Made by a program: the position numbers and the translations under genes. A stretch of DNA of 64,000 bases from JBBSTY01 sp038235385 (GTDB lineage: Bacteria; Actinomycetota; Acidimicrobiia; Acidimicrobiales; Acidimicrobilacustridaceae), in the NCBI GenBank assembly GCA_038235385.1, contig JBBSTY010000004.1, positions 1-64,000 of the forward strand. Reading direction: 5' to 3'. Below, in pieces: positions 36,874 to 45,038 of the stretch (positions are counted from its first letter, which is position 1; every line of letters starts with the position of its first letter). The notes beneath the pieces were generated by a model, which saw nothing but the letters and a program-made list of their open reading frames with translations, did no database searches and was not told the origin of the DNA.

Positions 36874-37683
36874 TCACGCCGCCCGGGCGACGGCCTGATC
36901 GACGCAGGCCTGGATCGCGGGGTGGAGCAACGCGACGAGCTCCACGGCGCTCTCGGTCTCCACCGGTAGGGGCATGCCGATGTGGACATGGGGGGAGTGT
37001 CGCTTCGGGACACGCGGGTGCCGGTAGTCGCTGGGCTCGCCGCCGTAGGAGATGCCCATGGGGAGCAGGAGCACACGTACCTCCTTGGCCGCGTCCATGG
37101 CGGTGTACCCGATGCCGTTCTTGAGCGGCTGCACGACCCCGTAGTCGGTTCGATTCCGTGTGCCTTCCCAGAACCCCGCCATGGAACACCCTCGGATCAG
37201 CTTGGACGCCTGAGTCTCGCTGGCTCGGACCATCGACTGCTGGTACGTGCTCCGGATCTCATCGGTGACGTCGATGCCCTGACGTTTGAGGTCCTCCAGG
37301 CGAAAAGTGGGGATCGCGCCCAGCCCGTCGACGGCTCTGCGCAACATCCGGCCGGCGAAACCAGGTCGCGTGAAGAGCGAGGGCTCGGCCGGGATGAAGC
37401 ATCTCCCCCTCAGCGGGCGGAGGGTCCGGACCTTCTGGACGAGCGAGACGATGACGTACTGGTCATCTGCGGTGAGGTGGTTCGGGGACAGGATCAAACG
37501 GCTACCCGACTGGACCTCGTCGCGGATGGCGGCCTCCGCCCCCGGGTCACAGGACACCGTGAGCCGGTACCTGCGCGCGAACACGAGGTGCGCCGCTCGA
37601 GCGAACAGCATGCTCTGCGTGTGGGCTTCGTAGAAGCGGTAGACCGCTTCGAAGTTGTCGAGCGTCACATCTGGGCGCTTCAC
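36874..37683 (-). CDS. PlsC-like acyltransferase family protein
   Basis: 269 aa. The catalytic HX4D motif is in ILSPNHLTADDQYVIVS. The substrate-binding segment is GLGAIPTFRLEDL, and MAGFWEGTRNRTD stands in for the usual FPEGTRS motif. These fit glycerol-phosphate or lysophospholipid acyltransferases, though only the motif skeleton is conserved. No membrane helix is obvious. GTG 37683 is the start; the CCTACC/GGTAGG palindrome lies 30-45 bases upstream. Confidence 0.78.
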   Translation of the reverse strand: MKRPDVTLDNFEAVYRFYEAHTQSMLFARAAHLVFARRYRLTVSCDPGAEAAIRDEVQSGSRLILSPNHLTADDQYVIVSLVQKVRTLRPLRGRCFIPAEPSLFTRPGFAGRMLRRAVDGLGAIPTFRLEDLKRQGIDVTDEIRSTYQQSMVRASETQASKLIRGCSMAGFWEGTRNRTDYGVVQPLKNGIGYTAMDAAKEVRVLLLPMGISYGGEPSDYRHPRVPKRHSPHVHIGMPLPVETESAVELVALLHPAIQACVDQAVARAA

Positions 37684-37712
37684 CGCACGTGCCGCCTCAT
37701 CCTGTCACCCTA

Positions 37713-37728
37713 CCTACCAGTCGGTAGG
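37713..37728. promoter_or_regulatory. TetR-type palindrome upstream of the acyltransferase
   Basis: CCTACC (37713-37718), AGTC, GGTAGG (37723-37728) is a perfect 6-bp inverted repeat. The form resembles operators of TetR repressors. No TetR gene is adjacent. Confidence 0.45.
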
Positions 37729-37838
37729 CGGGTCGAGATCGCGTCGACCACCAGCAGCGCCTCCGGCGAATCGAAGGTCGGGTGGCCCCGCTCGAACCCC
37801 GCACGCTCCATCCGACGGTGTGCCGCCGCCGAGCACGC

Positions 37839-37873
37839 GCTGACGCGACTCGCTGACGCGACTCGCTGACGCG
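37839..37873. repeat. 13-bp tandem repeat
   Basis: The unit GCTGACGCGACTC occurs twice in full and once in part (9 of 13 bases) in the gap between the acyltransferase and the PhyH gene. Confidence 0.85.
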
Positions 37874-37982
37874 ATGCTCAATTCGGGTGGCCTCTTCGCT
37901 TCGTCCTCGATCCGTCGCGTCGCCGATGGACCCGTCGAAGGTTGGTTCGTCTCCCGATCGGGTCGACGTGAGCGGCTGGTGG

Positions 37983-38807
37983 CTATCGGTCGGTGTGGAG
38001 CAGCGGACAGAGGTCGTCGAAGCGGTACGGCTCGCCGAGCTCGCCCCCGCGCTCTCGGAAGAGGGCGAGGTTGTAGTGCTGCCAGATGCCCGGGCGGGAC
38101 ACCGCGGTGACCTCGGCATCCATGAGGTGGATCGCGAGGGACCGACGCATCCGGTCCGAGGTGTTGGGCCCGCTCCCGTGGAACGTCAGCGGGTGGTGGA
38201 AGCTGACCTCGCCGACGGCGAGGCAGACCGTGGTGGGCTCGACCGACCGATCAGGACCGAGGGCCTCCAGTTGCGCGTCCCGATCGGTACCGAAGAAGTT
38301 GCCGACGCCTTCCACCAGCCCGAACCGTTGGCTGCCCGGGAGCATCTGCATCGCGCCGTTGGCATCGTCGACGTCGTCGAAGGCGACCCACGCCGTGACG
38401 AAGGCGTCATGGGACGCGACCGTGTCCCAGCTGGCCCAGTCCTGGTGCCAACCGATCGTCGTCTCACCGGGACCGCCGGGCGGCTTCCACAGCAGCTGGT
38501 CCTGCCACAGTCGTACCGAGCTCGCGCCGAGCAGCGTCGCCGCGATCTCGCCAAGGGTCGGGTCGGTGGTCAGCGCTGCGATGTCGGGGTCGGCCCACCA
38601 CGCGTTGTCGACCTTGCGGAGGTCGCTCGGCGACGGATCGAACGGGAGGCTGAGCGTCGGTGCCCGGCCGCCGCGGTGCTCGCCACCGACGACCCGTTCG
38701 CCGGCGGCCACGAAGCGCTGGACGTCTGCTGCGCCGAACAGGACCGGCGAGGACCAGTGCCCTTGTTCGTCGTACTGCGCCTTGGCGCCATCGAGGTCCA
38801 CCCGCAT
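37983..38807 (-). CDS. Phytanoyl-CoA dioxygenase (PhyH) family protein
   Basis: 274 aa, Fe(II)/2-oxoglutarate dioxygenase fold. The metal motif is IGWHQDWASW (HxD), with the distal His and the 2-oxoglutarate-binding region in EVSFHHPLTFHGSGPNTSD, then RRSLAIHLMD. MQMLPGSQRFGLVEG is also typical. Members hydroxylate acyl-CoAs or small metabolites. ATG 38807 has TACGGT 7 bases upstream (leaderless). Confidence 0.9.
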   Translation of the reverse strand: MRVDLDGAKAQYDEQGHWSSPVLFGAADVQRFVAAGERVVGGEHRGGRAPTLSLPFDPSPSDLRKVDNAWWADPDIAALTTDPTLGEIAATLLGASSVRLWQDQLLWKPPGGPGETTIGWHQDWASWDTVASHDAFVTAWVAFDDVDDANGAMQMLPGSQRFGLVEGVGNFFGTDRDAQLEALGPDRSVEPTTVCLAVGEVSFHHPLTFHGSGPNTSDRMRRSLAIHLMDAEVTAVSRPGIWQHYNLALFRERGGELGEPYRFDDLCPLLHTDR

Positions 38808-38820
38808 GACGGCGACCGTA
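38805..38820 (-). promoter_or_regulatory. Leaderless promoter of the PhyH gene
   Basis: Minus-strand TACGGT (38815-38820), 7 bases, ATG (38805-38807). Confidence 0.5.
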
Positions 38821-38917
38821 CTCGGCCCCCAGCGGTGACGGACGAGGTGTGCGAGGGCAGAACGCATGACGTTCGTGCCGGACGACCCCCAGGGGCTGGG
38901 CGTGGGAGCCTCTTCGG

Positions 38918-39631
38918 GTGGACGACGACTCGGGGGAGAGGGCGAGCGCCCGTGGTCGGTCACGTCACTCGAGCCCGACCGATCAGACCACGGTGCAGTC
39001 CGGTCGGGGGAGCGCGGTCGGTGGCGAGGCGCATCGAATCGTGGTGCTCGGCGCGGAGTCCACGGGAACGACGACCCTGGTCGGAGATCTCGCCCGGCGA
39101 CTCGGCGCCCCGTCGGTGCCCGAGTTCCTGCGCGGCTACGCCGAGGAGCGGGCCACCGCGGCCGGCTCGATCTGGGACGTGTCCTGGACGACGGACGACT
39201 TCGACGCCGTCGCCGAGGGCCAGGACCGCTCGGAGGACGCGGCGCTCCACGCCTGGGCCGCCGACCCCGAACGGGGTTCGTCCCGGTGGCCGTCGGTCCT
39301 GCTGTGCGACACCGACGCGCTGGCCACGGCGATGTGGCACCGCCGGTACGTGGGGACGTCTGCTCCACGGTTCCTCCGACGAGCCGAGGCGAGACCGGTG
39401 AGCCTCTACGTGCTCACCTCACACGAGGGCGTCGACTTCGAACAGGACGGGCTCCGCGACGGGGAACATGTTCGCGAGGAGATGACCGCGTGGTTCCGAG
39501 ACGCGCTGGGTGATCAGGACGTGCCCTGGATCGAGGTCATCGGGGCTCGCTCGCAGCGGCTCGAGCAGGCCGTCGAGGCGATCGAACGGATCGTCGCCGA
39601 CCCGCAGGTCATGCGTCGAGACGTGCGATGA
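38918..39631 (+). CDS. NadR-like AAA ATPase/kinase
   Basis: 237 aa. After a 40-residue unstructured start, the P-loop is VVLGAESTGTTTLVGDLARR. Next come VPEFLRGYAEERA, FDAVAEGQDRSEDAA and the Walker-B-like LLCDTDALATAMWHRRYVG, as in the ribosylnicotinamide-kinase domain of NadR and relatives. No adenylyltransferase or HTH domain is present. GTG 38918 follows GGGAG. Its last 23 bases overlap the 3' end of the convergent methyltransferase. Probable nucleoside kinase; substrate unproven. Confidence 0.8.
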   Translation: MDDDSGERASARGRSRHSSPTDQTTVQSGRGSAVGGEAHRIVVLGAESTGTTTLVGDLARRLGAPSVPEFLRGYAEERATAAGSIWDVSWTTDDFDAVAEGQDRSEDAALHAWAADPERGSSRWPSVLLCDTDALATAMWHRRYVGTSAPRFLRRAEARPVSLYVLTSHEGVDFEQDGLRDGEHVREEMTAWFRDALGDQDVPWIEVIGARSQRLEQAVEAIERIVADPQVMRRDVR

Positions 39632-40436
39632 CGAAGGTGATCTGACCGATCGAGTCGCGCCGGGCATCGTGCTCGGCCACGAAGGCCTCGAGCGCGCCCT
39701 CCTCGCGCAGCGCGGCCACCTTCGCGGTGGCATCGGCGAGCTCGTCGTCGTCAGCCAGCGCCCAGGTCGAGTCGCCGAGTCGCCACGACTCCGACAACGG
39801 GCCAGCGCCGTCGAAGTAGGCGGGGCCCTGGATGGTGGCGCCGACCGGCACGTAGCTGCCCGTGTGGGTCAGGTGGTGCGACGCGGCGATCTGCTCGATG
39901 TCCGCGAGCGGGGCGTACCGGCGACGCAGGGACTCGACGGCCGACGGGATCAACGCGTAGTACCAGTACCCATGGCGCAGTTGGAGCTGTGAACACGTGT
40001 TGACGACGAGCACACCGCCGGGGCGCAGCACGCGGCGGTACTCGGCGAAGACCTTCTCGTGCTCGGGCCAGCTGCCGGGCTCGTCGTCGCCGATGTGGTG
40101 CAGGACCTGGTTGGTCATCACCGCGTCGAACGTCGAGTCCTCGAACGGCAGCTGTTGGAGCTGGCCGTGGTGGAACTCGGCCCGGTCGACATCGGCGAGC
40201 TTCTCCTTCGCTCGCGACAGCATGCCCTCGCTCGCGTCGAGCAGGGTGAGCGAACCGACGAAGCGCTCCACCGCAGCCGCGTAGCTCCCGGTCCCGCATC
40301 CGGCGTCGAGCAGACGGGTCTCACGAAGGGGCACACGTCCCTTCGTGAGGGCTCCGAGGACGATGTCGTCACCGACCGCCACCCGGGTCCGGTCGTAGGC
40401 GTCCGATGCTCGGGTGTAGTCCTCGTAGGAGCTCAT
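39609..40436 (-). CDS. Class I SAM-dependent methyltransferase
   Basis: 275 aa. Motif I is LLDAGCGTGSYAAAVERFVG, with the acidic strand end SLTLLDAS; post-I is FHHGQLQQLPFEDSTFDAV, then NQVLHHIGD and VLRPGGVLVVNTCSQ. This is the Methyltransf_11/25 pattern. The substrate is unknown. ATG 40436 follows GAGGCGG. Convergent with the NadR-like gene, with a 23-base overlap. Confidence 0.9.
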   Translation of the reverse strand: MSSYEDYTRASDAYDRTRVAVGDDIVLGALTKGRVPLRETRLLDAGCGTGSYAAAVERFVGSLTLLDASEGMLSRAKEKLADVDRAEFHHGQLQQLPFEDSTFDAVMTNQVLHHIGDDEPGSWPEHEKVFAEYRRVLRPGGVLVVNTCSQLQLRHGYWYYALIPSAVESLRRRYAPLADIEQIAASHHLTHTGSYVPVGATIQGPAYFDGAGPLSESWRLGDSTWALADDDELADATAKVAALREEGALEAFVAEHDARRDSIGQITFVIARLDA

Positions 40437-40683
40437 CGGAACCGCCTCGACGAGTCGATGGGTCCTGCGTCGTCATCGTGCATGCGGTGCCGACCGTACC
40501 CGTCACGGCATCACCTGTTGCTCGTGGTGGAGCAGACCAACGCTGAGCGCCGACGCCGCCGCCTGCTCCGACTCGTCCACCGCGACCGTTCGAACCCCAG
40601 GCTCGTCCGGCATCGCCAGAGCGTTGCCGCTCGGACGGGCCACCCGACGCAGCCCATCGATCCCCGCCCGGGTCGCCCGCCGG

Positions 40684-43149
40684 TCAGCCTGACCCGAGGC
40701 GGCCAGCGAGGTACGGCGCGGTGGCGCTGCTCTCGGCCCGGGCGACCTCGCTCGGGGTTCCGGTCGCGACGACCTGTCCGCCTTCGTCGCCCCCACCGGG
40801 ACCCAGGTCGATCACCCAGTCCGCGGTGGCGATGGTGTCGAGGTCGTGCTCGACCACGACGACGGTGTTGCCGGCGTCGACGAGGCGGTGCAACTGCCGC
40901 AGGAGCAGGGCGATGTCGGCCGGGTGGAGCCCCGACGTGGGTTCGTCGAGGAGGTAGAGCGCGTGACCCCGTCGGGCCCGCTGCAGCTCGGTCGCCAGCT
41001 TGATCCGTTGCGCTTCGCCGCCGCTGAGCTCGGTGGCAGGTTGACCCAGCCTCAGGTAGCCGAGCCCCACCTCGCGCAGCGTGTTCAGGCTGCGCACCGC
41101 GGCCGGCACGTCGGCGAGGAAGGCGACGGCGTCATCGACGGTGAGGCCGAGCACCTCGGCGATGTTCTTGTCCCGGTACTCGATCTGGAGCGTCTCGGCG
41201 TTGTAGCGCGCCCCGTGACACGTGGGGCACGGCGCGTAGGTCCCGGGCAGGAAGAGGAGCTCGACCGAGACGAACCCCTCCCCCTGACAGGTCTCGCAGC
41301 GCCCCTCGGCGACGTTGAAGGAGAACCGGCCGGGCGTGTACCCGCGCGACCTCGCCTCGTCGGTGGCCGCGAAGACCTTGCGCACCGCGTCGAACATGCC
41401 GGTGTAGGTCGCCAGGTTGGAGCGCGGGGTGCGCCCGATCGGACGTTGGTCCACCCGCACCAGTCGGTCGAAGGACTCGAGCCCGGTGGCGTCGACGTCG
41501 ATCTCCAGCGTCGCCTCGTCGTCGGCGTCGGGAGCCTGGCCGAGGTGGTCGCGAACCAACCCGGCGAGCACCTGGGAGACCAACGTCGACTTGCCGGACC
41601 CCGAGACCCCGGTGACGGCGGTCAGCACGCACAGCGGCACGTCCACGCAGACATCGACCAGGTTGTGTCGGGTGACGCCGCGCAGGTGCAGCCAGCCCTG
41701 CGGGGTGCGCTCGTGGCGATCGAGCGGTTGCGCCCGGCCGAACAGGTGGTCGCCGGTGATGGAACCCTCGACGAGCTCGAGCCCGGCGACCGGCCCCGAG
41801 TAGAGCACCCGGCCTCCGCCCTCACCGGCGCCTGGCCCGATGTCGACGACCCAGTCGGCACGGCGGACGACGTCCAGGTCGTGCTCGACGACGAAGAGCG
41901 AGTTCCCGGAGCTCTTGAGCCGTTCGAGCACGTCGAGCAGTGGCTCGGCGTCGGCGGGGTGCAACCCGGCGGACGGCTCGTCGAGCACGTAGACGACCCC
42001 GAAGAGCCCGGAGCGCAGCTGGGTGGCGATCCGAAGCCGCTGCGCCTCGCCGGGTGAGAGCGTGGTCGAGCTGCGCCCCAACGAGAGGTAGCCCAGTCCG
42101 AGATCGAGGAGCACCTCGATCCGGGCGACGAGGTCGGCGCAGAGTCGCACGGCCACCTCGGTCTGCTCGCCGGAGTCCGCCGTCGAGGTGGCCGGTGCCG
42201 CCTCGGTGAGGGCCGCGACCGGTCGCAGCAGGGTGACCAGCTCGGCGAACGCCAACGCGTTGGTCTGCGCGATGTCCATGCCGCCGAAGGTGACCGCCAG
42301 CGAAGCCGCCTGGATCCCGGAGCCCCCGCATGCGGCGCACTCGACGGTGCGGACGAAGCGCAGGGCCTTGTCCAGCATCATCTGGCTCTTGGACGTCGAC
42401 AGGACGTGGTGCACGTGGGCCCGAGCGCTCCAGAAGGTGCCGTGGTAGCCGTGGTCGATGCGCCCCGGTTCGGGTTCGACCAGCACCGACGGCTGCTCGT
42501 CGGTGAAGAGCAGCCAGTCCCGGACATCGGCGGGCAGCTCCGACCACGGCGTGTCGACATCGATGCCGAGGCCCGACACGATGCTGCGCAGGTTGGCGCC
42601 CTGCCACGCCCCCGGCCAGGCGGCGATGGCGCCGTCGCGGATGCTGAGCGACGGGTCCGGGACCATCAGGTTCTCGACGACGTCGTGCTCCTCGCCGAGC
42701 CCGTGGCACCGCGGACAGGCGCCTGCTGCGGTGTTGGGCGAGAACGCCTCGGCCTCGAGCCGCGTGGCGCCGGCGGGATACGTCCCGGCGCGCGAGTAGA
42801 GCATCCGGACCAGGTTGGACAGCGTGGTCAGCGTGCCCACCGTCGAGCGTGATCCGGGCGAGCCCCGGCGCTGCTGGAGCGCCACCGCCGGTGGCAGACC
42901 CGTGATCTCCTCGACGTGTGGAGCCCCGACCTGCTGCAGCAGCCGTCGGGCGTAGGGCGCGACCGACTCGAAGTAGCGGCGCTGCGCCTCGGCGTAGAGG
43001 GTGCCGAACGCCAGCGACGACTTGCCCGAGCCGGAGATCCCGGTGAAGACGACCAGCGCGTTCCGGGGGATGTCGACGTCGACGTCCTCGAGGTTGTGCT
43101 CGTTGGCGCCGCGACCGTGCACGAAGTTGTCGCTCGAGTCGTAGGTCAC
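40684..43149 (-). CDS. UvrA-like ABC ATPase (excinuclease subunit A paralogue)
   Basis: 821 aa, shorter than UvrA (~950 aa). Two ATPase heads: Walker A FTGISGSGKSSLAFGTL near the start and VTGVSGSGKSTLVSQVL near residue 515; signature LSPGEAQRLRIATQLRSG and LSGGEAQRIKLATELQRA; Walker B VLDEPSAGLHPAD and LLDEPTSGLHPAD. Zinc-type cysteines CPRCHGLG, CAACGGSG, CETCQGEG and CPTCHGARY are kept. The reduced length fits the UvrA2/DrrC class tied to drug or DNA-adduct tolerance. GTG 43149 is the start. No uvrB or uvrC is nearby. Confidence 0.9.
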   Translation of the reverse strand: MTYDSSDNFVHGRGANEHNLEDVDVDIPRNALVVFTGISGSGKSSLAFGTLYAEAQRRYFESVAPYARRLLQQVGAPHVEEITGLPPAVALQQRRGSPGSRSTVGTLTTLSNLVRMLYSRAGTYPAGATRLEAEAFSPNTAAGACPRCHGLGEEHDVVENLMVPDPSLSIRDGAIAAWPGAWQGANLRSIVSGLGIDVDTPWSELPADVRDWLLFTDEQPSVLVEPEPGRIDHGYHGTFWSARAHVHHVLSTSKSQMMLDKALRFVRTVECAACGGSGIQAASLAVTFGGMDIAQTNALAFAELVTLLRPVAALTEAAPATSTADSGEQTEVAVRLCADLVARIEVLLDLGLGYLSLGRSSTTLSPGEAQRLRIATQLRSGLFGVVYVLDEPSAGLHPADAEPLLDVLERLKSSGNSLFVVEHDLDVVRRADWVVDIGPGAGEGGGRVLYSGPVAGLELVEGSITGDHLFGRAQPLDRHERTPQGWLHLRGVTRHNLVDVCVDVPLCVLTAVTGVSGSGKSTLVSQVLAGLVRDHLGQAPDADDEATLEIDVDATGLESFDRLVRVDQRPIGRTPRSNLATYTGMFDAVRKVFAATDEARSRGYTPGRFSFNVAEGRCETCQGEGFVSVELLFLPGTYAPCPTCHGARYNAETLQIEYRDKNIAEVLGLTVDDAVAFLADVPAAVRSLNTLREVGLGYLRLGQPATELSGGEAQRIKLATELQRARRGHALYLLDEPTSGLHPADIALLLRQLHRLVDAGNTVVVVEHDLDTIATADWVIDLGPGGGDEGGQVVATGTPSEVARAESSATAPYLAGRLGSG

Positions 43150-43167
43150 GGTTCCCTACCTACCGTG
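43147..43167. promoter_or_regulatory. Inverted repeat over the UvrA-like start
   Basis: CACGGT (43147-43152) and ACCGTG (43162-43167) face each other across 9 bases and include the GTG start codon. It could be an operator or an RNA hairpin sequestering the start. Confidence 0.35.
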
Positions 43168-43184
43168 GTTCTCCGGCGGCATGC

Positions 43185-43211
43185 GCGTCGTCAGCGTCGT
43201 CAGCGTCGTCA
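43185..43211. repeat. 9-bp tandem repeat, three copies
   Basis: GCGTCGTCA occurs three times without change upstream of the UvrA-like gene. No function is evident. Confidence 0.85.
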
Positions 43212-43271
43212 GGCCGGGCCGCTCCGATCGGGGATGTGCCCGCGCCGCTGCAGAGGTCGGTGTCGGACTCG

Positions 43272-45038
43272 CTACCCGCGACCGCGAGCGGGGGTCGCCG
43301 AGCGCCGCAGCGGCTCGGGGAGATGTCGAGGACCGTCGGAGCGCTCGGACGGGTCGCTGCCGATGTCCTCGGTGTACCGGGCCGACAGACCGGGTCGATC
43401 GATCTTGGCGTTGTGGCGGCGGTCGACCGGTAGCCGATCGGTGAACATCACCCGCTCGATGTGACGAGTGCTGTCGAACCGAGCGGCGAGCTGGAGCAGC
43501 TCCCGTGCGAGGTCGTCACGGCGTTCGGACGTGCCACCTGCGCCGCGATCGAGCTCGATGCAGATGGCCGCGACCACGCGGTCGCCGGTGCCGATGCCGA
43601 CGAGCGCCGAGCGCGCAACCGCAGGGTGGGAGTTGAAGACAGGCTCGCAGCACAGCGGGTAGAGGTCGCCCGCTGCGGTTCGAACGCGGTGGGAGCGGCG
43701 GCCGCACGCCCACAGGCGACCATCGGCATCGAGGTATCCGAGGTCGCCGAGACGATGCCACGACGATCCTGCACCATCAGGGATCTTGTTCGCGGCCGTG
43801 GCCTCGGGCTTGCGGAAGTAGCTCTCGCTGATGTGCGGGCTCCTCGCCACGATCTCGCCGATCTGGCCCGTGTCCAACCCGACCGCATCGTCCCAGCCGG
43901 CGATGGGGCCGTCGTCCACGTCGACGATGCGCACCTCGACACCGGGCAGCGGGGCGCCGACGCAGAGGCCGGCTCCGCGCTCGGTGAGCGGCCAGGTCTC
44001 CTCCAGCACCATCGCTCCGGCTATCTCGGCGACGGGCAGCGCCTCGGTCGCCCCGTAGTCCGAGTACATCTCGCCGTCCGGGCCGAGCATGGCCTTTACC
44101 TCGGCGAAAAGGGGGCCGGGGACCTCGGCGCCGCCGGCCACGATGCGCTCGAGCGACGGTGCGCGCCGGCCGCTCTTCGCTGCGTAGGCAGCGAGGTTCT
44201 TCAGCAGGGCGGGCGAGCCGAACATCGAGGTCACCCCGCAGTCGTTGATCGTGCGCAACAGCCGCTCGGGATCGGCGTCCCCGGGACCCTTGACGGTGAA
44301 GTCCATCGGTGGCACCACCACCGTCCCACCGACCGAGAGGCCGATGATCCAGAACATGGGGAACGTCGGCATGTCCACGACCCCGCCATGGCGGTCGAAT
44401 CCCCAGTGGCTACCGACCTTGTCGATCATGGCCGCCAGGTTTCGCTGACGCAGAACCGTTGGCTTCGGCGCTCCGGTGCTCCCCGTCGTGAACGCGATGA
44501 CGGACACGTCGGAGGGCGACAGATCGGCTCGCTGGGGCTCTCCGCCGGTGCCGATCTCGAGCGACGCCATGGTGCGCATCCCCGGCGGTGCGACGCCTCC
44601 GACGACGATGTTGGTGCGCACGGTCCCGCGACCCCATCCGAAGACCAACCGAGCGACGTGAGCCGTCGGCGTGCCGATGAAGACCTCGGGACCGACCTCG
44701 GCGAGGCAACGTGCCACCTTGCGCAACCCGTGGCTGTGCGGCTCGATGCCGACGGTCACCGCGCCGATTCTCCACAGCGCCACCCCGATGACCATCGCGT
44801 CGAAGCCGGGTGGCACCATGAACGAGCACAGCGTGCCCTCTCGGATGCCGATGCTGCGGAGTCCGACTGCCAGCGACTCGGCGCGACGGCTCAACTCGCC
44901 GTAGGTGAACCGCTCATAGGTGGGCTGGCCTCGTCGCCTCTGGCGGGCACGGATCAGCGCGACCCTGCTCGGGTCGGTACGAGCGATCTCGAGGGTCTTG
45001 TCGGCGATGGACATCGTGTCGTGTGCGGTGTCGCTCAT
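43272..45038 (-). CDS. OleC-like AMP-dependent ligase (beta-lactone synthetase-like)
   Basis: 588 aa, ANL superfamily. Core motifs: FTTGSTGAPKPTVLRQ (P-loop), YSDYGATEALPVAEI, LGDLGYLDADGRLWACGRR and the C-terminal RLPVDRRHNAKIDR with the catalytic Lys. YGATEALP, CGRxxHRV and HNAKI are hallmarks of OleC rather than fatty acyl-CoA ligases. OleC adenylates beta-hydroxy acids and closes beta-lactones in long-chain olefin or lactone synthesis. OleA (thiolase) and OleD are not in the window. ATG 45038 overlaps the stop of the upstream hydrolase (ATGA). Confidence 0.82.
   Translation of the reverse strand: MSDTAHDTMSIADKTLEIARTDPSRVALIRARQRRRGQPTYERFTYGELSRRAESLAVGLRSIGIREGTLCSFMVPPGFDAMVIGVALWRIGAVTVGIEPHSHGLRKVARCLAEVGPEVFIGTPTAHVARLVFGWGRGTVRTNIVVGGVAPPGMRTMASLEIGTGGEPQRADLSPSDVSVIAFTTGSTGAPKPTVLRQRNLAAMIDKVGSHWGFDRHGGVVDMPTFPMFWIIGLSVGGTVVVPPMDFTVKGPGDADPERLLRTINDCGVTSMFGSPALLKNLAAYAAKSGRRAPSLERIVAGGAEVPGPLFAEVKAMLGPDGEMYSDYGATEALPVAEIAGAMVLEETWPLTERGAGLCVGAPLPGVEVRIVDVDDGPIAGWDDAVGLDTGQIGEIVARSPHISESYFRKPEATAANKIPDGAGSSWHRLGDLGYLDADGRLWACGRRSHRVRTAAGDLYPLCCEPVFNSHPAVARSALVGIGTGDRVVAAICIELDRGAGGTSERRDDLARELLQLAARFDSTRHIERVMFTDRLPVDRRHNAKIDRPGLSARYTEDIGSDPSERSDGPRHLPEPLRRSATPARGRG

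Noticed and set aside
37839..37873. CRISPR-like repeat
   Set aside because: Units are 13 bp in direct tandem without spacers; a simple tandem repeat.
40437..40683. Possible 46-aa ORF between methyltransferase and UvrA-like gene (minus)
   Set aside because: The frame ARPSGNALAMPDEPG...HHEQQVMP has acceptable composition but no ribosome site, no leaderless box and no homologue I can name.
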